Positions 29,258-39,328 are shown, counted from the first letter of the stretch. The stretch is 64,000 nt of DNA from Actinomycetes bacterium (GCA_029782335.1 JAKOVA010000259.1:1-64000), one strand, 5' to 3'. Notes: generated by a model not told the origin, from the sequence alone. Numbers and translations are program-made.

Positions 29258-29926
29258 ATGGACCGCGACAACCCTCCGGCTGACTCCGCTGCGTCCAGCA
29301 CCGTGACGACGTCATCGGACGCCGCCGCCACGACGCCAGCGCGTCGGCGCGAACCCGTGCTCGGGATTCGGCTGATCGTCACCGTCACGGCACTGGCGGT
29401 CGCCGCCGCGCTGACCGCCGGCTGGTGGGTCGGTTCCCGGAGTGCGGCGAAGGACTCCGTGTCGCCCGACCAACTCCTCAGCGGTGAGGCCCGCTCGAAG
29501 TCCTCGGTCACGGGTACCGCAAAGGTCGGCGCAGCGGCCCCGGCAACCTCCTTCACCTACCTCGACGGCACCAGCGGTTCGCTCGCCACCTTCTCCGGCA
29601 CGCCGATCCTCCTGAACTTCTGGAGTTCGACTTGCGCGCCGTGTCTGCGTGAGATGCCAGCGCTCGAGCAGGTGGCACAGGAGCGCGCCGGCGCTCTGGT
29701 CGTCATCGGCGTCGACGTGACCGACAGCATCGATGCGGGAACCAAGATGGTCGAGCGAACCGGGGTGACCTATCCGATCGTCCGCGATCCGGACGGATCG
29801 ATCATGGCGGCGTTCGGCGGGCGCCAACTCCCCCACTCGGTGATGATCGACGCCAACGGAACCGTCACGGCACTTCGTGACGGCGCCATGGACCTCCAGG
29901 AGATCCGCGACCTGGTGGGCTCCTGA
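29258..29926 (+). CDS. TlpA-like thioredoxin/redoxin domain protein, membrane anchored
   Basis: WSSTCAPCLREMP thioredoxin motif, N-terminal TM. Confidence 0.9.
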   Translation: MDRDNPPADSAASSTVTTSSDAAATTPARRREPVLGIRLIVTVTALAVAAALTAGWWVGSRSAAKDSVSPDQLLSGEARSKSSVTGTAKVGAAAPATSFTYLDGTSGSLATFSGTPILLNFWSSTCAPCLREMPALEQVAQERAGALVVIGVDVTDSIDAGTKMVERTGVTYPIVRDPDGSIMAAFGGRQLPHSVMIDANGTVTALRDGAMDLQEIRDLVGS

Positions 29927-30795
29927 TGTTGGCCGCCGCCCCGTCGCCCGGCTACGCATTCGCAGCCGGCATGCTGGCGACCCTGAATCCCTGCGGGTTC
30001 ACGATGCTGCCGGCGTACCTCTCCTACTACCTCGGTCGGGCGGACGAGGCCGAGGTACCCCGCTCCACGTCGATGCTGCGTGCGGTCGGCGTGGGTGCGA
30101 GCCTGACCGCCGGGTTCCTCCTCGTGTTCGGGATCATGGGGGTGATCTGGAGTTCGGTCGCGTCGACGATCGCGGAGCGGCTCCCGTGGGTCACCGCAGC
30201 GATGGGCGTCGCGGTGGTCGCCTTGGGGGTCGCGATGATCTTCGGCTTCGAGCCGGTGGTGCGCCTCCCGAAGCTCACGACGGGCAAAGGCGGCCAGGAG
30301 GCGTGGTCGACGTTCCTCTTCGGCGTGTCCTACGCGGTCGCCTCGCTGAGCTGCACGATCCCTGTGTTCACCACCGTCTTGTCGACCAGCTTCTCGGAGA
30401 GTTTCCTCGGCGGTGTCGGGACCTTCCTCACGTTCGGCCTCGGGATGGGTTCGGTCGTGACGGTGCTCACCGTCGCGGTCGCGTCGACCCGCGAGGGCCT
30501 CGTCCGGTGGATGCGTTCGATCGTCCCGCATTTCGGGCGGATCAGTGGCGTCCTGCTCGTCGTGACCGGCGCCGTGGTCGCGTACTACGGGTGGGCCGAG
30601 CACCAACAGCTGAACCTCCGCACCCGCGGCACGGGCTTGGCCACTGCGCTGCAGGACGCACAGTCGTGGCTCGGCGACCGCATCGACGACGTCGGCGCGG
30701 TGTGGCTCGGGATCGCGTTCCTCGTCATCGTGGCGGGCGTCGTGGGTCTCTCGGTCACGAGATCCTCGGGACGGCGCGAGACTCCTTCCTCGTGA
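29926..30795 (+). CDS. Cytochrome c biogenesis protein CcdA family
   Basis: LNPCGFTMLPAYLSYYLG and SCTIPVF motifs; TGATG overlap with tlpA-like gene. Confidence 0.9.
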   Translation: MLAAAPSPGYAFAAGMLATLNPCGFTMLPAYLSYYLGRADEAEVPRSTSMLRAVGVGASLTAGFLLVFGIMGVIWSSVASTIAERLPWVTAAMGVAVVALGVAMIFGFEPVVRLPKLTTGKGGQEAWSTFLFGVSYAVASLSCTIPVFTTVLSTSFSESFLGGVGTFLTFGLGMGSVVTVLTVAVASTREGLVRWMRSIVPHFGRISGVLLVVTGAVVAYYGWAEHQQLNLRTRGTGLATALQDAQSWLGDRIDDVGAVWLGIAFLVIVAGVVGLSVTRSSGRRETPSS

Positions 30796-31553
30796 CCTCT
30801 TACGCGGCGGCGATCGACACACACTTCCCGAACGCGATGAGCGTTCCCGACTTCCTCTCCGAGGTCACCGAGACGGTCGGGCAGCTCGGGATCGTGGCCG
30901 AACGGACCCTCGCACTCGTCAGCATCTGCCGGGATGAGCTCACGACCGACTTCTTCCACGCCGTCGAAACCGAGTGGGGCTCCTCGTTCACCCTGGCAGG
31001 CCTCGGCGGCGTTCCCGCCCTGGGCCGAACCGGATGGCAAGCCGCGCTGGCACACATTCCCGAAACGGCGGGTCGCGGCGCCCTGCTGGTCTTCGGCTGT
31101 CCGCACATCGGGATCGAGGAGGACGGCTCCATCGGGTTCACCATCCGAGACGGCCAAACGAGACCGACCGCGACCTGCGGCGCGTTGAGCGCGATCCTCG
31201 CCCAGTCGCAAGCCGGCGAGCTTCCCACCGCGGTCGACCCCGACGACTACGAGGCCACCTCCTTGGCGTTGCGCCTCGTCGACCCCCAACTCCCGCCGTC
31301 CGGCCTCGTTGAGCTCACGATGGCGGCACTCGACGCGATCGAGGTGGACTTGTGGAAGGCGATCGACGAGGCGGCGGTCTGGCGTGACCACGACGTCGCG
31401 GTGTTCTGCGGCGTGCAGATCCACGGCCATGACCACGACGACCGGATCTGGCCCCGTGACGCCTGGTACTGCGGTGCTGACGGACACCGTCGACGCCTCC
31501 GTCTCGGCGCCGCCCACCCGAACGCGCTCGATCTCGACGCGCCCGTCGCCTAA
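30792..31553 (+). CDS. LCIB/LCIC-like beta-carbonic anhydrase domain protein (candidate)
   Basis: GTG start overlapping ccdA stop; AIDTHFPNAMS, SICRDE, FGCPHIGIEEDGSIG, ATCGAL motifs in the order expected for the LCIB_C_CA family. Confidence 0.6.
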   Translation: MTSYAAAIDTHFPNAMSVPDFLSEVTETVGQLGIVAERTLALVSICRDELTTDFFHAVETEWGSSFTLAGLGGVPALGRTGWQAALAHIPETAGRGALLVFGCPHIGIEEDGSIGFTIRDGQTRPTATCGALSAILAQSQAGELPTAVDPDDYEATSLALRLVDPQLPPSGLVELTMAALDAIEVDLWKAIDEAAVWRDHDVAVFCGVQIHGHDHDDRIWPRDAWYCGADGHRRRLRLGAAHPNALDLDAPVA

Positions 31554-32179
31554 GGCGCGAGTCGTTCGATCACCCAACCGTCTCCGGCCCGTCGGTAGCG
31601 GAGCCGATCGTGGAGCCGATCCGCACGTCCCTGCCACAGTTCGATCGTCGCCGGGATCACGCGGAACCCGCCCCAATGCGGCGGCCGCGGCACCGCGGCA
31701 CCGGCGAAGCGCGCCTCGGTCTCTGTCACCGCGTCGTCGAGCACATCCCGGCTCACGATGACCTCCGACTGCGGCGAGGCCCACGCCCCGAGTTGACTCC
31801 CCCGAGGCCGGCTGGCGAAGTAGTCGTCACAGGTCGCGTCGTCGAGGCGTTCCGCAACACCGTCGACGCGGATCTGACGCTGCAAACCGAGCCACGAGAA
31901 CAGCAATGCACAGTTCGGGTTCCCCGCGAGGTCACGGCCCTTGTGCGACGTGAAGTTCGTGTAGAAGACGAACCCGTGGTCGAGGCCGCGGAGCAACACG
32001 TTGCGCGCAGACGGCCGGCCGGCATCGTCCACCGTCGAGACCGCCATCGCGGTCGGCTCGTCGACACCCGCCGCAGCGGCATCGTCGAGCCATCGTGTGA
32101 CCGCGACGAACGGATCGTCACCAACGTCCGCCTCGTCGAGGCGGCCCCGTGTGTAGTCGGTGTGCGCCGGGGGCTTCAC
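31550..32179 (-). CDS. pdxH: Pyridoxamine 5'-phosphate oxidase
   Basis: RNVLLRGLDHGFVFYTNFTSHKGRDL, SRPRGSQLGAWASPQSEVI, WQGRADRLHDR motifs. Confidence 0.96.
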   Translation of the reverse strand: MKPPAHTDYTRGRLDEADVGDDPFVAVTRWLDDAAAAGVDEPTAMAVSTVDDAGRPSARNVLLRGLDHGFVFYTNFTSHKGRDLAGNPNCALLFSWLGLQRQIRVDGVAERLDDATCDDYFASRPRGSQLGAWASPQSEVIVSRDVLDDAVTETEARFAGAAVPRPPHWGGFRVIPATIELWQGRADRLHDRLRYRRAGDGWVIERLAP

Positions 32180-32186
32180 GACCGGC

Positions 32187-33470
32187 TCACTCCCCGATCC
32201 GCTCCAGCCCGCGCATGTACGGTTGAAGCACCTCGGGGATCACGATGCTGCCGTCGGGTTGGCGGTGGGTCTCGACCAGCGCAGCCCAGACCCTCGGCAC
32301 CGCGAGCGCCGATCCGTTGAGGGTGTGGCAGATCTGCGTGCCGCCGCCCGCTTGGGGGCGGTAGCGGATGTTCGCCCGCCGAGCCTGATAGTCGGAGAAC
32401 CACGACACCGAACTGCATTCGAGGTACCGGTCCACTCCCGGCGCGTACGCCTCGAGGTCGAAGGTCCGTGCAGAGGATGCACCGAGGTCGCCGGCGCAAA
32501 GATCGAGGACCCGATACGACAGCCCCAGCTCCACGAGCAGCGACTCGGCCCGTCGCAACAGTTCGGCATGAAGCTCCGCCGAGTCCTCGGGGGTCGAATA
32601 CGCGAGGATCTCGACCTTGTCGAACTCGTGGACCCGCAGCAGGCCACGGGTGTCCTTACCGGCAGAGCCCGCTTCGCGCCGGAAGCAACTGGTGTGCGCC
32701 ATGAAGCGCATCGGCAGGTCGGCACCGTCGAGGATCTCGCCACGGGCGAGCGAGGTGAGCGGCACCTCTGCGGTGGGAATCGCCCAGAGGTCGTCCCGCT
32801 CCACGTGGTAGGCGTCCTCCTCGAACTTCGGGAGGTGGCCGGTGGACACCATCGTCTCGGTGCGCACCAGCATCGGCGGGCGGATCTCCTCGAACAGATC
32901 GGCGTTGCGGTCGAGTGCAAGTTGACACAACGCCCGGACGAGGGTCGCTCCCGCACGTCGGTACATGACGAACATCGAGCCGGAGAGCTTCGCCCCGCGG
33001 GTCAGGTCCAGCAGGCCGAACTGCTCTCCGATCTCCCAGTGGGGCACACGCTGGTGAGCTTCGAAACTCGCCGGGTCGGCTCCCTCGACCCGAACGACCA
33101 CGTTCTGGTCCTCGTCGAGACCGTCGGGGGCGTCCGGCGACGGAAGGTTCGGGATGACCAGCAGCAGCTCGGTCAGCCGCGCGGAGGCCTCATCAGCGGC
33201 GTGATCGAGCCGCTTCTCCTCTTCGCCGAGGGCGCGGCTCTCGGCCTGGAGTTCCCCTGCCTCCTCACGGCGACCGTCACGGTGGAGTTGACCGACCTCG
33301 TGGGAGATCGTGCGGATGCGGGCCCGGATGTCGTCCCGGCCGGCGCTGAGGCGTCGCACTTCGGCGTCGAGCGCCACCACCTCATCGACGATCGCCGGGT
33401 CCTCACCGCGTCGGGCGAGGCCGGCGCGGACGACGTCTGGTTCAGTGCGGAAGCGCCGGACATCGAGCAT
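32187..33470 (-). CDS. serS: Seryl-tRNA synthetase
   Basis: MLDVRRFR start, class II motifs TSCFRREAGSAGKDTRGLLRVHEF and ECSSVSWFSDYQARR. Confidence 0.97.
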   Translation of the reverse strand: MLDVRRFRTEPDVVRAGLARRGEDPAIVDEVVALDAEVRRLSAGRDDIRARIRTISHEVGQLHRDGRREEAGELQAESRALGEEEKRLDHAADEASARLTELLLVIPNLPSPDAPDGLDEDQNVVVRVEGADPASFEAHQRVPHWEIGEQFGLLDLTRGAKLSGSMFVMYRRAGATLVRALCQLALDRNADLFEEIRPPMLVRTETMVSTGHLPKFEEDAYHVERDDLWAIPTAEVPLTSLARGEILDGADLPMRFMAHTSCFRREAGSAGKDTRGLLRVHEFDKVEILAYSTPEDSAELHAELLRRAESLLVELGLSYRVLDLCAGDLGASSARTFDLEAYAPGVDRYLECSSVSWFSDYQARRANIRYRPQAGGGTQICHTLNGSALAVPRVWAALVETHRQPDGSIVIPEVLQPYMRGLERIGE

Positions 33471-33549
33471 GGATCGCCACGGTAGTGCCGGAGTGTCGGC
33501 CGCCCCGTCACGGCAGATAGCGTCGCTCCCCGGCGTCGCACGCGAGGAG

Positions 33550-34509
33550 GTGCCGTTGCCTGCAGTAGAGGTCGATTCGCTCTCGGTGCGTTACGGCGAC
33601 GTGGTCGCCGTCGACTCCGTCTCGTTCACGGCGGAGGCCGCCGAGGTGACCGTCGTGCTCGGCCCCAACGGGGCCGGCAAAACGTCGACGCTCGAGTGCC
33701 TCGAGGGATACCGGCGACCCTCCGCGGGAACGGCGACGGTCTGCGGCCTCGACCCGATCCGCGATCACGGTGAGCTGGTCCGCCGGATTGGCGTCATGTT
33801 GCAGGCGGGTGGGGTCTACACCTGGGCCCGGCCACCCGAGGTGCTGCGGTTGTTCGCCGCCTACTACGCCGATCCGCTCGATCCCGACGAGCTCCTCGAC
33901 CGAGTGGGCCTCCAGCATCGTCGCACGTCCTCGTGGCGATCCCTTTCGGGAGGCGAGCAACAGCGGTTGTCGTTGGCCATGGCTCTGATCGGCCGTCCCG
34001 AGGTCGCCTTCCTCGACGAACCGACCGCCGGCGTCGACCTCCAGGGCAAGCAGCTCATCCGATCCCTCATCGACGAACTCCGCTCCGACGGTGTGGCGGT
34101 CGTGCTGAGCACGCACGACCTCGACGAGGCGGAGAGTCTGGCGGACCGGATCGTGATCATCGACCACGGGCGGGTCGTCGCGAACGGATCGCCGCGGGAT
34201 CTCCTGGCGAGCGGGGAACCTGACGACTTCGAGTTCCGAGCCGCGATCGGTCTCGACACCGCGGATCTCGGCACGCGTCTCGACGCCCCCGTCGCCGAAG
34301 AGAGCCCCGGCGTCTATCGGGTTCACGAGCGACCGACACCCGCGAAGATCGTCGAGCTCACCCGGTGGCTGGCCGATCAGGGGGAGCTCATCGGCGACCT
34401 CCGCGCCGGCCGTCAGCGCCTCGACGAGTTGTTCCAACGCCTGACGGGTGAACGCTCACCGGCGGAGCAGCGGGGACGACCGAGCTCCCGGCGGCAGGGG
34501 GCGGCATGA
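33550..34509 (+). CDS. ABC transporter ATP-binding protein (drug/multidrug type)
   Basis: GPNGAGKTS, LSGGEQQRLSLA, AFLDEPTAGVD motifs; start GTG 33550 or TTG 33556. Confidence 0.92.
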   Translation: MPLPAVEVDSLSVRYGDVVAVDSVSFTAEAAEVTVVLGPNGAGKTSTLECLEGYRRPSAGTATVCGLDPIRDHGELVRRIGVMLQAGGVYTWARPPEVLRLFAAYYADPLDPDELLDRVGLQHRRTSSWRSLSGGEQQRLSLAMALIGRPEVAFLDEPTAGVDLQGKQLIRSLIDELRSDGVAVVLSTHDLDEAESLADRIVIIDHGRVVANGSPRDLLASGEPDDFEFRAAIGLDTADLGTRLDAPVAEESPGVYRVHERPTPAKIVELTRWLADQGELIGDLRAGRQRLDELFQRLTGERSPAEQRGRPSSRRQGAA

Positions 34510-35234
34510 GCGCGATCGTGGCGCAGGCCCGCATGGAGCTGCGGCTCGCCTTCCGGCAGGGCGAGCAGCTCATCGTGGCGATCGGAATCCCGCTCGGGAT
34601 CCTCGTCTTCTTCGCGAACGTCGACGTCTTGCCGAAGGGCAAGATCGCCCGACCGGTCGACTTCCTCACTCCCGCGGTGCTCGCCCTCGCCGTGATGTCC
34701 TCCGCGATGGTCTCGCTCGGGATCGGGACCGGCTTCGAGCGCTACTACGGGGTCCTGAAACGGCTCGGCGCGACCCCGCTCGGGCGCCCCCGACTCGTCG
34801 CGGCGAAGGCGCTCACGGTGGTGGTGATCGAGATCCTCCAGTTCGCCGCCCTCATCGTGGCCGGCGTGTTGCTGGGGTGGTCTCCCGGTGCCGGTTGGAT
34901 CGCAGCCCTCGGTGCGGCGCTGCTCGGTACGGCAGCGTTCGCTGGCCTCGGCCTCCTCCTCGCGGGCACCCTTTCGGGGCCGCTGAACCTGGCGGTCTGC
35001 AACGGCCTGTATCTGGTGTTGCTGATCACGGGCGGGATGATGGTTCCCTTCGAGAAGCTTCCCCACGCCCTACGGGCCGTGGCCGAGCTGCTCCCTGCGG
35101 CGGCCCTCTCCGACGCGATGATCGGGTCGCTCACGCCTGGCCAGAGCGTGCACGCCGGCTCGTGGGCGGTCCTTGCGGTGTGGGCCGTCGCGATGCCTGC
35201 GCTCGCTGCGTGGCGTTTCCGCTGGGAGCCCTGA
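34506..35234 (+). CDS. ABC-2 type transporter permease
   Basis: Multi-TM, ERYYGVLKRLGATPLGRP motif; ATGA overlap with ATPase. Confidence 0.88.
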   Translation: MSAIVAQARMELRLAFRQGEQLIVAIGIPLGILVFFANVDVLPKGKIARPVDFLTPAVLALAVMSSAMVSLGIGTGFERYYGVLKRLGATPLGRPRLVAAKALTVVVIEILQFAALIVAGVLLGWSPGAGWIAALGAALLGTAAFAGLGLLLAGTLSGPLNLAVCNGLYLVLLITGGMMVPFEKLPHALRAVAELLPAAALSDAMIGSLTPGQSVHAGSWAVLAVWAVAMPALAAWRFRWEP

Positions 35235-35261
35235 CCGCCCGGCGAGCGGCTCGATCGCCGC

Positions 35262-36158
35262 TCAGCGGCCTGCGGCCCCGGCGGGATCGGACGGGCCGGG
35301 CACCTCGGAGGAAGACCCGGCTGACGGAGGCGCCGAGACGACGAGCTTGCCGCGGAACTTCGAGCCGCGGTTGCGATCCGCGGCACCGAGCCAGTGCAGC
35401 ATCATTGCGATGATGATCGCCCAGAGGTAAGCGCCCTCGATCACCTTCATGACCACACCCGCGTACTGCTGGTCATCGAGCACCGAGATCCCCCAGAGGC
35501 GAGGGCCGTGGTCGTACGCCTTGTAGAGCACCGAGTCGGACGCTGTGAGGAAGGCGGCTGGAATCGTCGGAACGACCGACATCAGAAAGACATAGGCCAT
35601 CTTGCCGGGAGGCGACATGTGCAGCTCGCGGAACGGACCGCACACCGGCACCCACAACAACAACGCCGTCCCGAAGATGAGGACGTGCATCAGGTAGTGG
35701 AACGGGCCGTTCTCCACGGAGAGATTGACGATCCCGCTCCAGTGGCTCGCTGCGGCCATGATGTTGTAGCCGATCGCCGCCGGCAGCGGCCGAGCGAGAC
35801 GGTGGAACCACCGGTTCACCCTGCCGTTCCCGAGGATGAAACGGCCGAGCCACTCCGGTGTCGCGAGCAGCATCACCGGCGGGACAACCACCGTCAGCAG
35901 CATGTGCTGCAGCATGTGCATTCCGTAGAGCCGCTCTTCGGCGAGGTCGTGGAGCGGCCAATCGGAGGCGATCCACAGCGACGCCACCCCGGCGACGAAC
36001 CACCAGCGCTGCGCCTTCGTGATCGGGGCACCCCCGGCCGCGACGGCATGCGGCTGAATCACCCGCGCCGCGTAGAACCCGAACGCGATCACCGTCGCGA
36101 CGAGCAGCCAGACCTCAGGGTGTGCGTCCCATCCCGGGAACGCCGAGGTGGCGGTCAC
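35262..36158 (-). CDS. ctaG: Cytochrome c oxidase assembly factor CtaG-like
   Basis: Multi-TM protein with HMLQHMLL and HYLMHVLIF histidine motifs at end of oxidase operon. Confidence 0.85.
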   Translation of the reverse strand: MTATSAFPGWDAHPEVWLLVATVIAFGFYAARVIQPHAVAAGGAPITKAQRWWFVAGVASLWIASDWPLHDLAEERLYGMHMLQHMLLTVVVPPVMLLATPEWLGRFILGNGRVNRWFHRLARPLPAAIGYNIMAAASHWSGIVNLSVENGPFHYLMHVLIFGTALLLWVPVCGPFRELHMSPPGKMAYVFLMSVVPTIPAAFLTASDSVLYKAYDHGPRLWGISVLDDQQYAGVVMKVIEGAYLWAIIIAMMLHWLGAADRNRGSKFRGKLVVSAPPSAGSSSEVPGPSDPAGAAGR

Positions 36159-36170
36159 GGGACCACGCGA

Positions 36171-36593
36171 TCAGTGACCGCCGGCAGCGGGAATCGACGG
36201 AGGTGGCTCCGTCGGCGTGGGCGGCAGCGGCTTGGCGTGAGGCGGGTCGACGAACTCGGCGTTGCCCGAGTCGGTCCAGTAGGTCATCGACGTCAACACC
36301 GCCATGTAGAGGGCGACCGCCGAGATCAGCCCCAACATGAAGACCCGCCGCAGCGCTGCCGAGTCGAACTTCAGGTGCATGAAGTACGCGGCGACGGCTC
36401 CGAACTTGATCACCATCATGATGATCAACACGACCGCCGCGAAACGGTGCGCCGACTTCGGCCACCAGTAGGTCGACACCTCGAGGCCGGTCAGGACGGC
36501 CAGGAACAACCCGACCTTCCAGTACTCGGCATCGGAAGGGTGGCCGTGATCTTCCTCGAGATGGGTCTCGGAGTCAGCGGTGATGGAGGTCAT
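36171..36593 (-). CDS. Cytochrome c oxidase subunit IV-like
   Basis: Small 3-TM protein YWKVGLFLAVLTGLEVSTYW...YFMHLKFD. Confidence 0.8.
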   Translation of the reverse strand: MTSITADSETHLEEDHGHPSDAEYWKVGLFLAVLTGLEVSTYWWPKSAHRFAAVVLIIMMVIKFGAVAAYFMHLKFDSAALRRVFMLGLISAVALYMAVLTSMTYWTDSGNAEFVDPPHAKPLPPTPTEPPPSIPAAGGH

Positions 36594-36606
36594 GGAAGTG
36601 CTCGCT

Positions 36607-37314
36607 CTACGGAATCAGGTAGACGATGGTGAAGATCAGGATCCAGATCACGTCGACGAAGTGCCAGTACAGGCCGACGATCTCAACCGCCTCGGGCGAC
36701 GCCTTGCGAGCCCGGAAGGTCATTGCGAGACACGTGAGCAACATGATGATGCCCAGCGTCACGTGCACCCCGTGGAAGCCCGTGAGGGTGTAGAAGGCCG
36801 AGGTCGACACGTTCGAGGTGTAGCCGAGGCCTTCCTTGACGAAGGAGGTGAACTCGTAGACCTGACCGCCGACGAACACCGCACCGAGCGCTGCGGTGGC
36901 ACCGAGCCACAGTCGCAGACGCGACTCCTGGTTACGAGCCGCAGCAAGGACGGCGAACACCATCGTGAGGGAGCTCGCGAGGAGCACGAAAGAGCTCACC
37001 GAGGTGAACGGGATGTCGAACAGCTCGGAGATCCGAACCGGGCTGCCCGCACGGGCACCCTTGGCGGCGTCCTTGAAGAGCAGCGCGCCCGGACGGTTCT
37101 TGTAGAGCAGGTAGGTGGAGATCAACCCGCCGAAGAGCAGGCACTCCGAACCCAGGAACAGCCACATCGCGAGCTTCTCGTTGGAGATGCCCGTGTTGGT
37201 GTGGTGCCCGGCGTGAATCCCGAACTCATCTTCCGGTCCGGGGGTGTGGGCCTCGGCGGCGCCGCCGACCTGTGCGGTGTCGTCAAGGTCCCCCACTGCG
37301 ATGACCTCAGCCAA
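36607..37314 (-). CDS. ctaE: Cytochrome c oxidase subunit III
   Basis: LFLGSECLLFGGL, FYTLTGFHGVHVTLG, YWHFVDVIWI motifs; TTG start with GAGGAGG SD. Confidence 0.92.
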   Translation of the reverse strand: MAEVIAVGDLDDTAQVGGAAEAHTPGPEDEFGIHAGHHTNTGISNEKLAMWLFLGSECLLFGGLISTYLLYKNRPGALLFKDAAKGARAGSPVRISELFDIPFTSVSSFVLLASSLTMVFAVLAAARNQESRLRLWLGATAALGAVFVGGQVYEFTSFVKEGLGYTSNVSTSAFYTLTGFHGVHVTLGIIMLLTCLAMTFRARKASPEAVEIVGLYWHFVDVIWILIFTIVYLIP

Positions 37315-39328
37315 CGGGGGCCTCCTCTCGTTCGGCAGCCGGCAGTTCGGCGGCCGCGGCGTCGGCGGAGCCGTCCGGCTCATCACCGTGGCCGCTGTCG
37401 TCGTGCGGATGTTCCGACGCTGGTGCGGTCGAAGGCTCGATCACCCAGCCCCACACACCACCGGCGAGCAGGATCGAACCGAGGATCGCCCAGCCCAGGT
37501 TGAAGATCAGGCCGTAGGCGATGAACGGCAGGCCGGCGGACACGACGATCGGCCAGTACGACGGCGACGGCAGATGCACGTTCTTGGCGTCGCCCTTCTG
37601 GGCGATGTCGGCGGCATCCGCGATCTTCACCGGACGACCCTGCTCGTCGTGGCCGTACTTGCGGTGCCAGAAATCGTCGAGCTCCTCGATCTGGGGCACG
37701 TAGTCGAAGTTGTGCTCCGGGGTCGGGGAGGGAATCGACCACTCGAGCGTCCGGGCATCCCACGGATCTGGGCCGGGATTCACCGGGTTCGCCTTGTGGC
37801 GACGGTACGACACCCAGCAGTTCACGAGGAACACGATGACGCTGATGGCGATGATGTAGGCGCCGATCGTGGCAACGAAGTTCCACAGGTCGAAGCCCTG
37901 GCCCTCGCTGTAGGTGAAGATCCGGCGGCTCATGCCCTGGAGGCCGAGCATGTGCATCGGGCCGAAGGTCAGGTTGAAGCCGATGAAGGTCAGCCAGAAG
38001 TGCCACTTGCCGAGCTTCTCGTCGAGCATGAACCCGAAAATCTTCGGCCACCAGAAGTAGAAGCCACCGAGCAGCACGAAGAACGAACCACCGAAGAGCA
38101 CGTAGTGGAAGTGCGCCACGATGTAGTAGGTGTCGGTCTGCTGGGTGTCCGCCGGAGCGAAGGCGTGGGTCACCCCAGAGAGACCACCGATCGTGAACAG
38201 CGGGATGAGCGCCAAGGCGAACATCATCGCCGCCGTCATTTTCAGACGGCCTCCGTAGATCGTTGCCATCCAGTTGAGGATCTTCACCCCGGTCGGCACG
38301 GCGATGAACATCGTCGAGAGCGAGAAGGCCGTCACCGACACCGGGCCCATGCCCGAGGCGAACATGTGGTGCGCCCACACACCGAAGCCCATGAAGCCGA
38401 TCGCGACACCAGAGGCGACCATGAACGGGTACCCGAAGATCGGCTTGCGGCTGAACACCGGAAGGATCTCCGACACCATCCCGAAGGCCGGTAACACCAT
38501 GATGTAGACCTCCGGATGCCCGAAGAGCCAGAACAGGTGTTGCCACAGCAATGGATCGCCACCGAGCGCCGCGTTGAAGAAGTTGGCGCCGAAGAGCCGG
38601 TCGAACATCAGAAGGAACAACGCGACGGTGATCGGCGGAAGGGCGAAGAGCAACAGGAACTGGTTGATGAAGGTCATCCAGGTGAAGACCGGCATCCGCA
38701 TGTAGGTCATGCCCGGAGCCCGCAGGTTCATCACGGTGATGATCAGGTTGACGGCACCCACCGTCGAGGCGATACCGGTGATCAGCAGACCGAGTGTGTA
38801 GAAGTCGATGCCGTGGCCGGGAGAGAACGTGACACTGCTGTTCGGCGCGTAGTTGAACCATCCGCCGTCGGCACCACCGCCGAGGAACCACGAACTGTTC
38901 AGGAACAGACCGCCGAAGAGGTAGCACCAGAAGCTGAACGCATTGAGGCGCGGGAAGGCGACGTCACGCGCTCCGATCTGGAGCGGGATCAGATAGTTCG
39001 CGAAGGCGGCGAACAGCGGCATGACGACGAGGAAGATCATCGTGACGCCGTGCATCGTGAAGACCTGGTTGTACAGCGCTGCGGACAACAGTTTCTGACC
39101 CGGCCGGGCGAGCTGCGTACGAATCAACAGCGCTTCGGAGCCCCCGATCGCGAAGAAGGACATCGACGCGACGCCGTACATGATGCCGATCCGCTTGTGA
39201 TCGACGGAGAAGAGCCAGCTCTTCCAGCCCTTCGTCGCGACCGGTCGGGCAAAGATTCCGAGCGGTTTGGTCGGCTTCGGAGCGGTCGGGAGCGCGAGTT
39301 GCGTCGTGTCGGCTTCGATAACTGCCAT
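37307..39328 (-). CDS. ctaD: Cytochrome c oxidase subunit I (canonical; with C-terminal membrane extension)
   Basis: All ligand motifs present: TMHGVTM, GHPEVY, WAHHMF, AHFHYV. Confidence 0.97.
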   Translation of the reverse strand: MAVIEADTTQLALPTAPKPTKPLGIFARPVATKGWKSWLFSVDHKRIGIMYGVASMSFFAIGGSEALLIRTQLARPGQKLLSAALYNQVFTMHGVTMIFLVVMPLFAAFANYLIPLQIGARDVAFPRLNAFSFWCYLFGGLFLNSSWFLGGGADGGWFNYAPNSSVTFSPGHGIDFYTLGLLITGIASTVGAVNLIITVMNLRAPGMTYMRMPVFTWMTFINQFLLLFALPPITVALFLLMFDRLFGANFFNAALGGDPLLWQHLFWLFGHPEVYIMVLPAFGMVSEILPVFSRKPIFGYPFMVASGVAIGFMGFGVWAHHMFASGMGPVSVTAFSLSTMFIAVPTGVKILNWMATIYGGRLKMTAAMMFALALIPLFTIGGLSGVTHAFAPADTQQTDTYYIVAHFHYVLFGGSFFVLLGGFYFWWPKIFGFMLDEKLGKWHFWLTFIGFNLTFGPMHMLGLQGMSRRIFTYSEGQGFDLWNFVATIGAYIIAISVIVFLVNCWVSYRRHKANPVNPGPDPWDARTLEWSIPSPTPEHNFDYVPQIEELDDFWHRKYGHDEQGRPVKIADAADIAQKGDAKNVHLPSPSYWPIVVSAGLPFIAYGLIFNLGWAILGSILLAGGVWGWVIEPSTAPASEHPHDDSGHGDEPDGSADAAAAELPAAEREEAPVG

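Noticed and set aside
29877-30791. N-terminal 305 residues of the 558-aa ORF 29877-31553
   Set aside because: Out-of-frame translation of ccdA; the real gene in that frame starts at GTG 30792.
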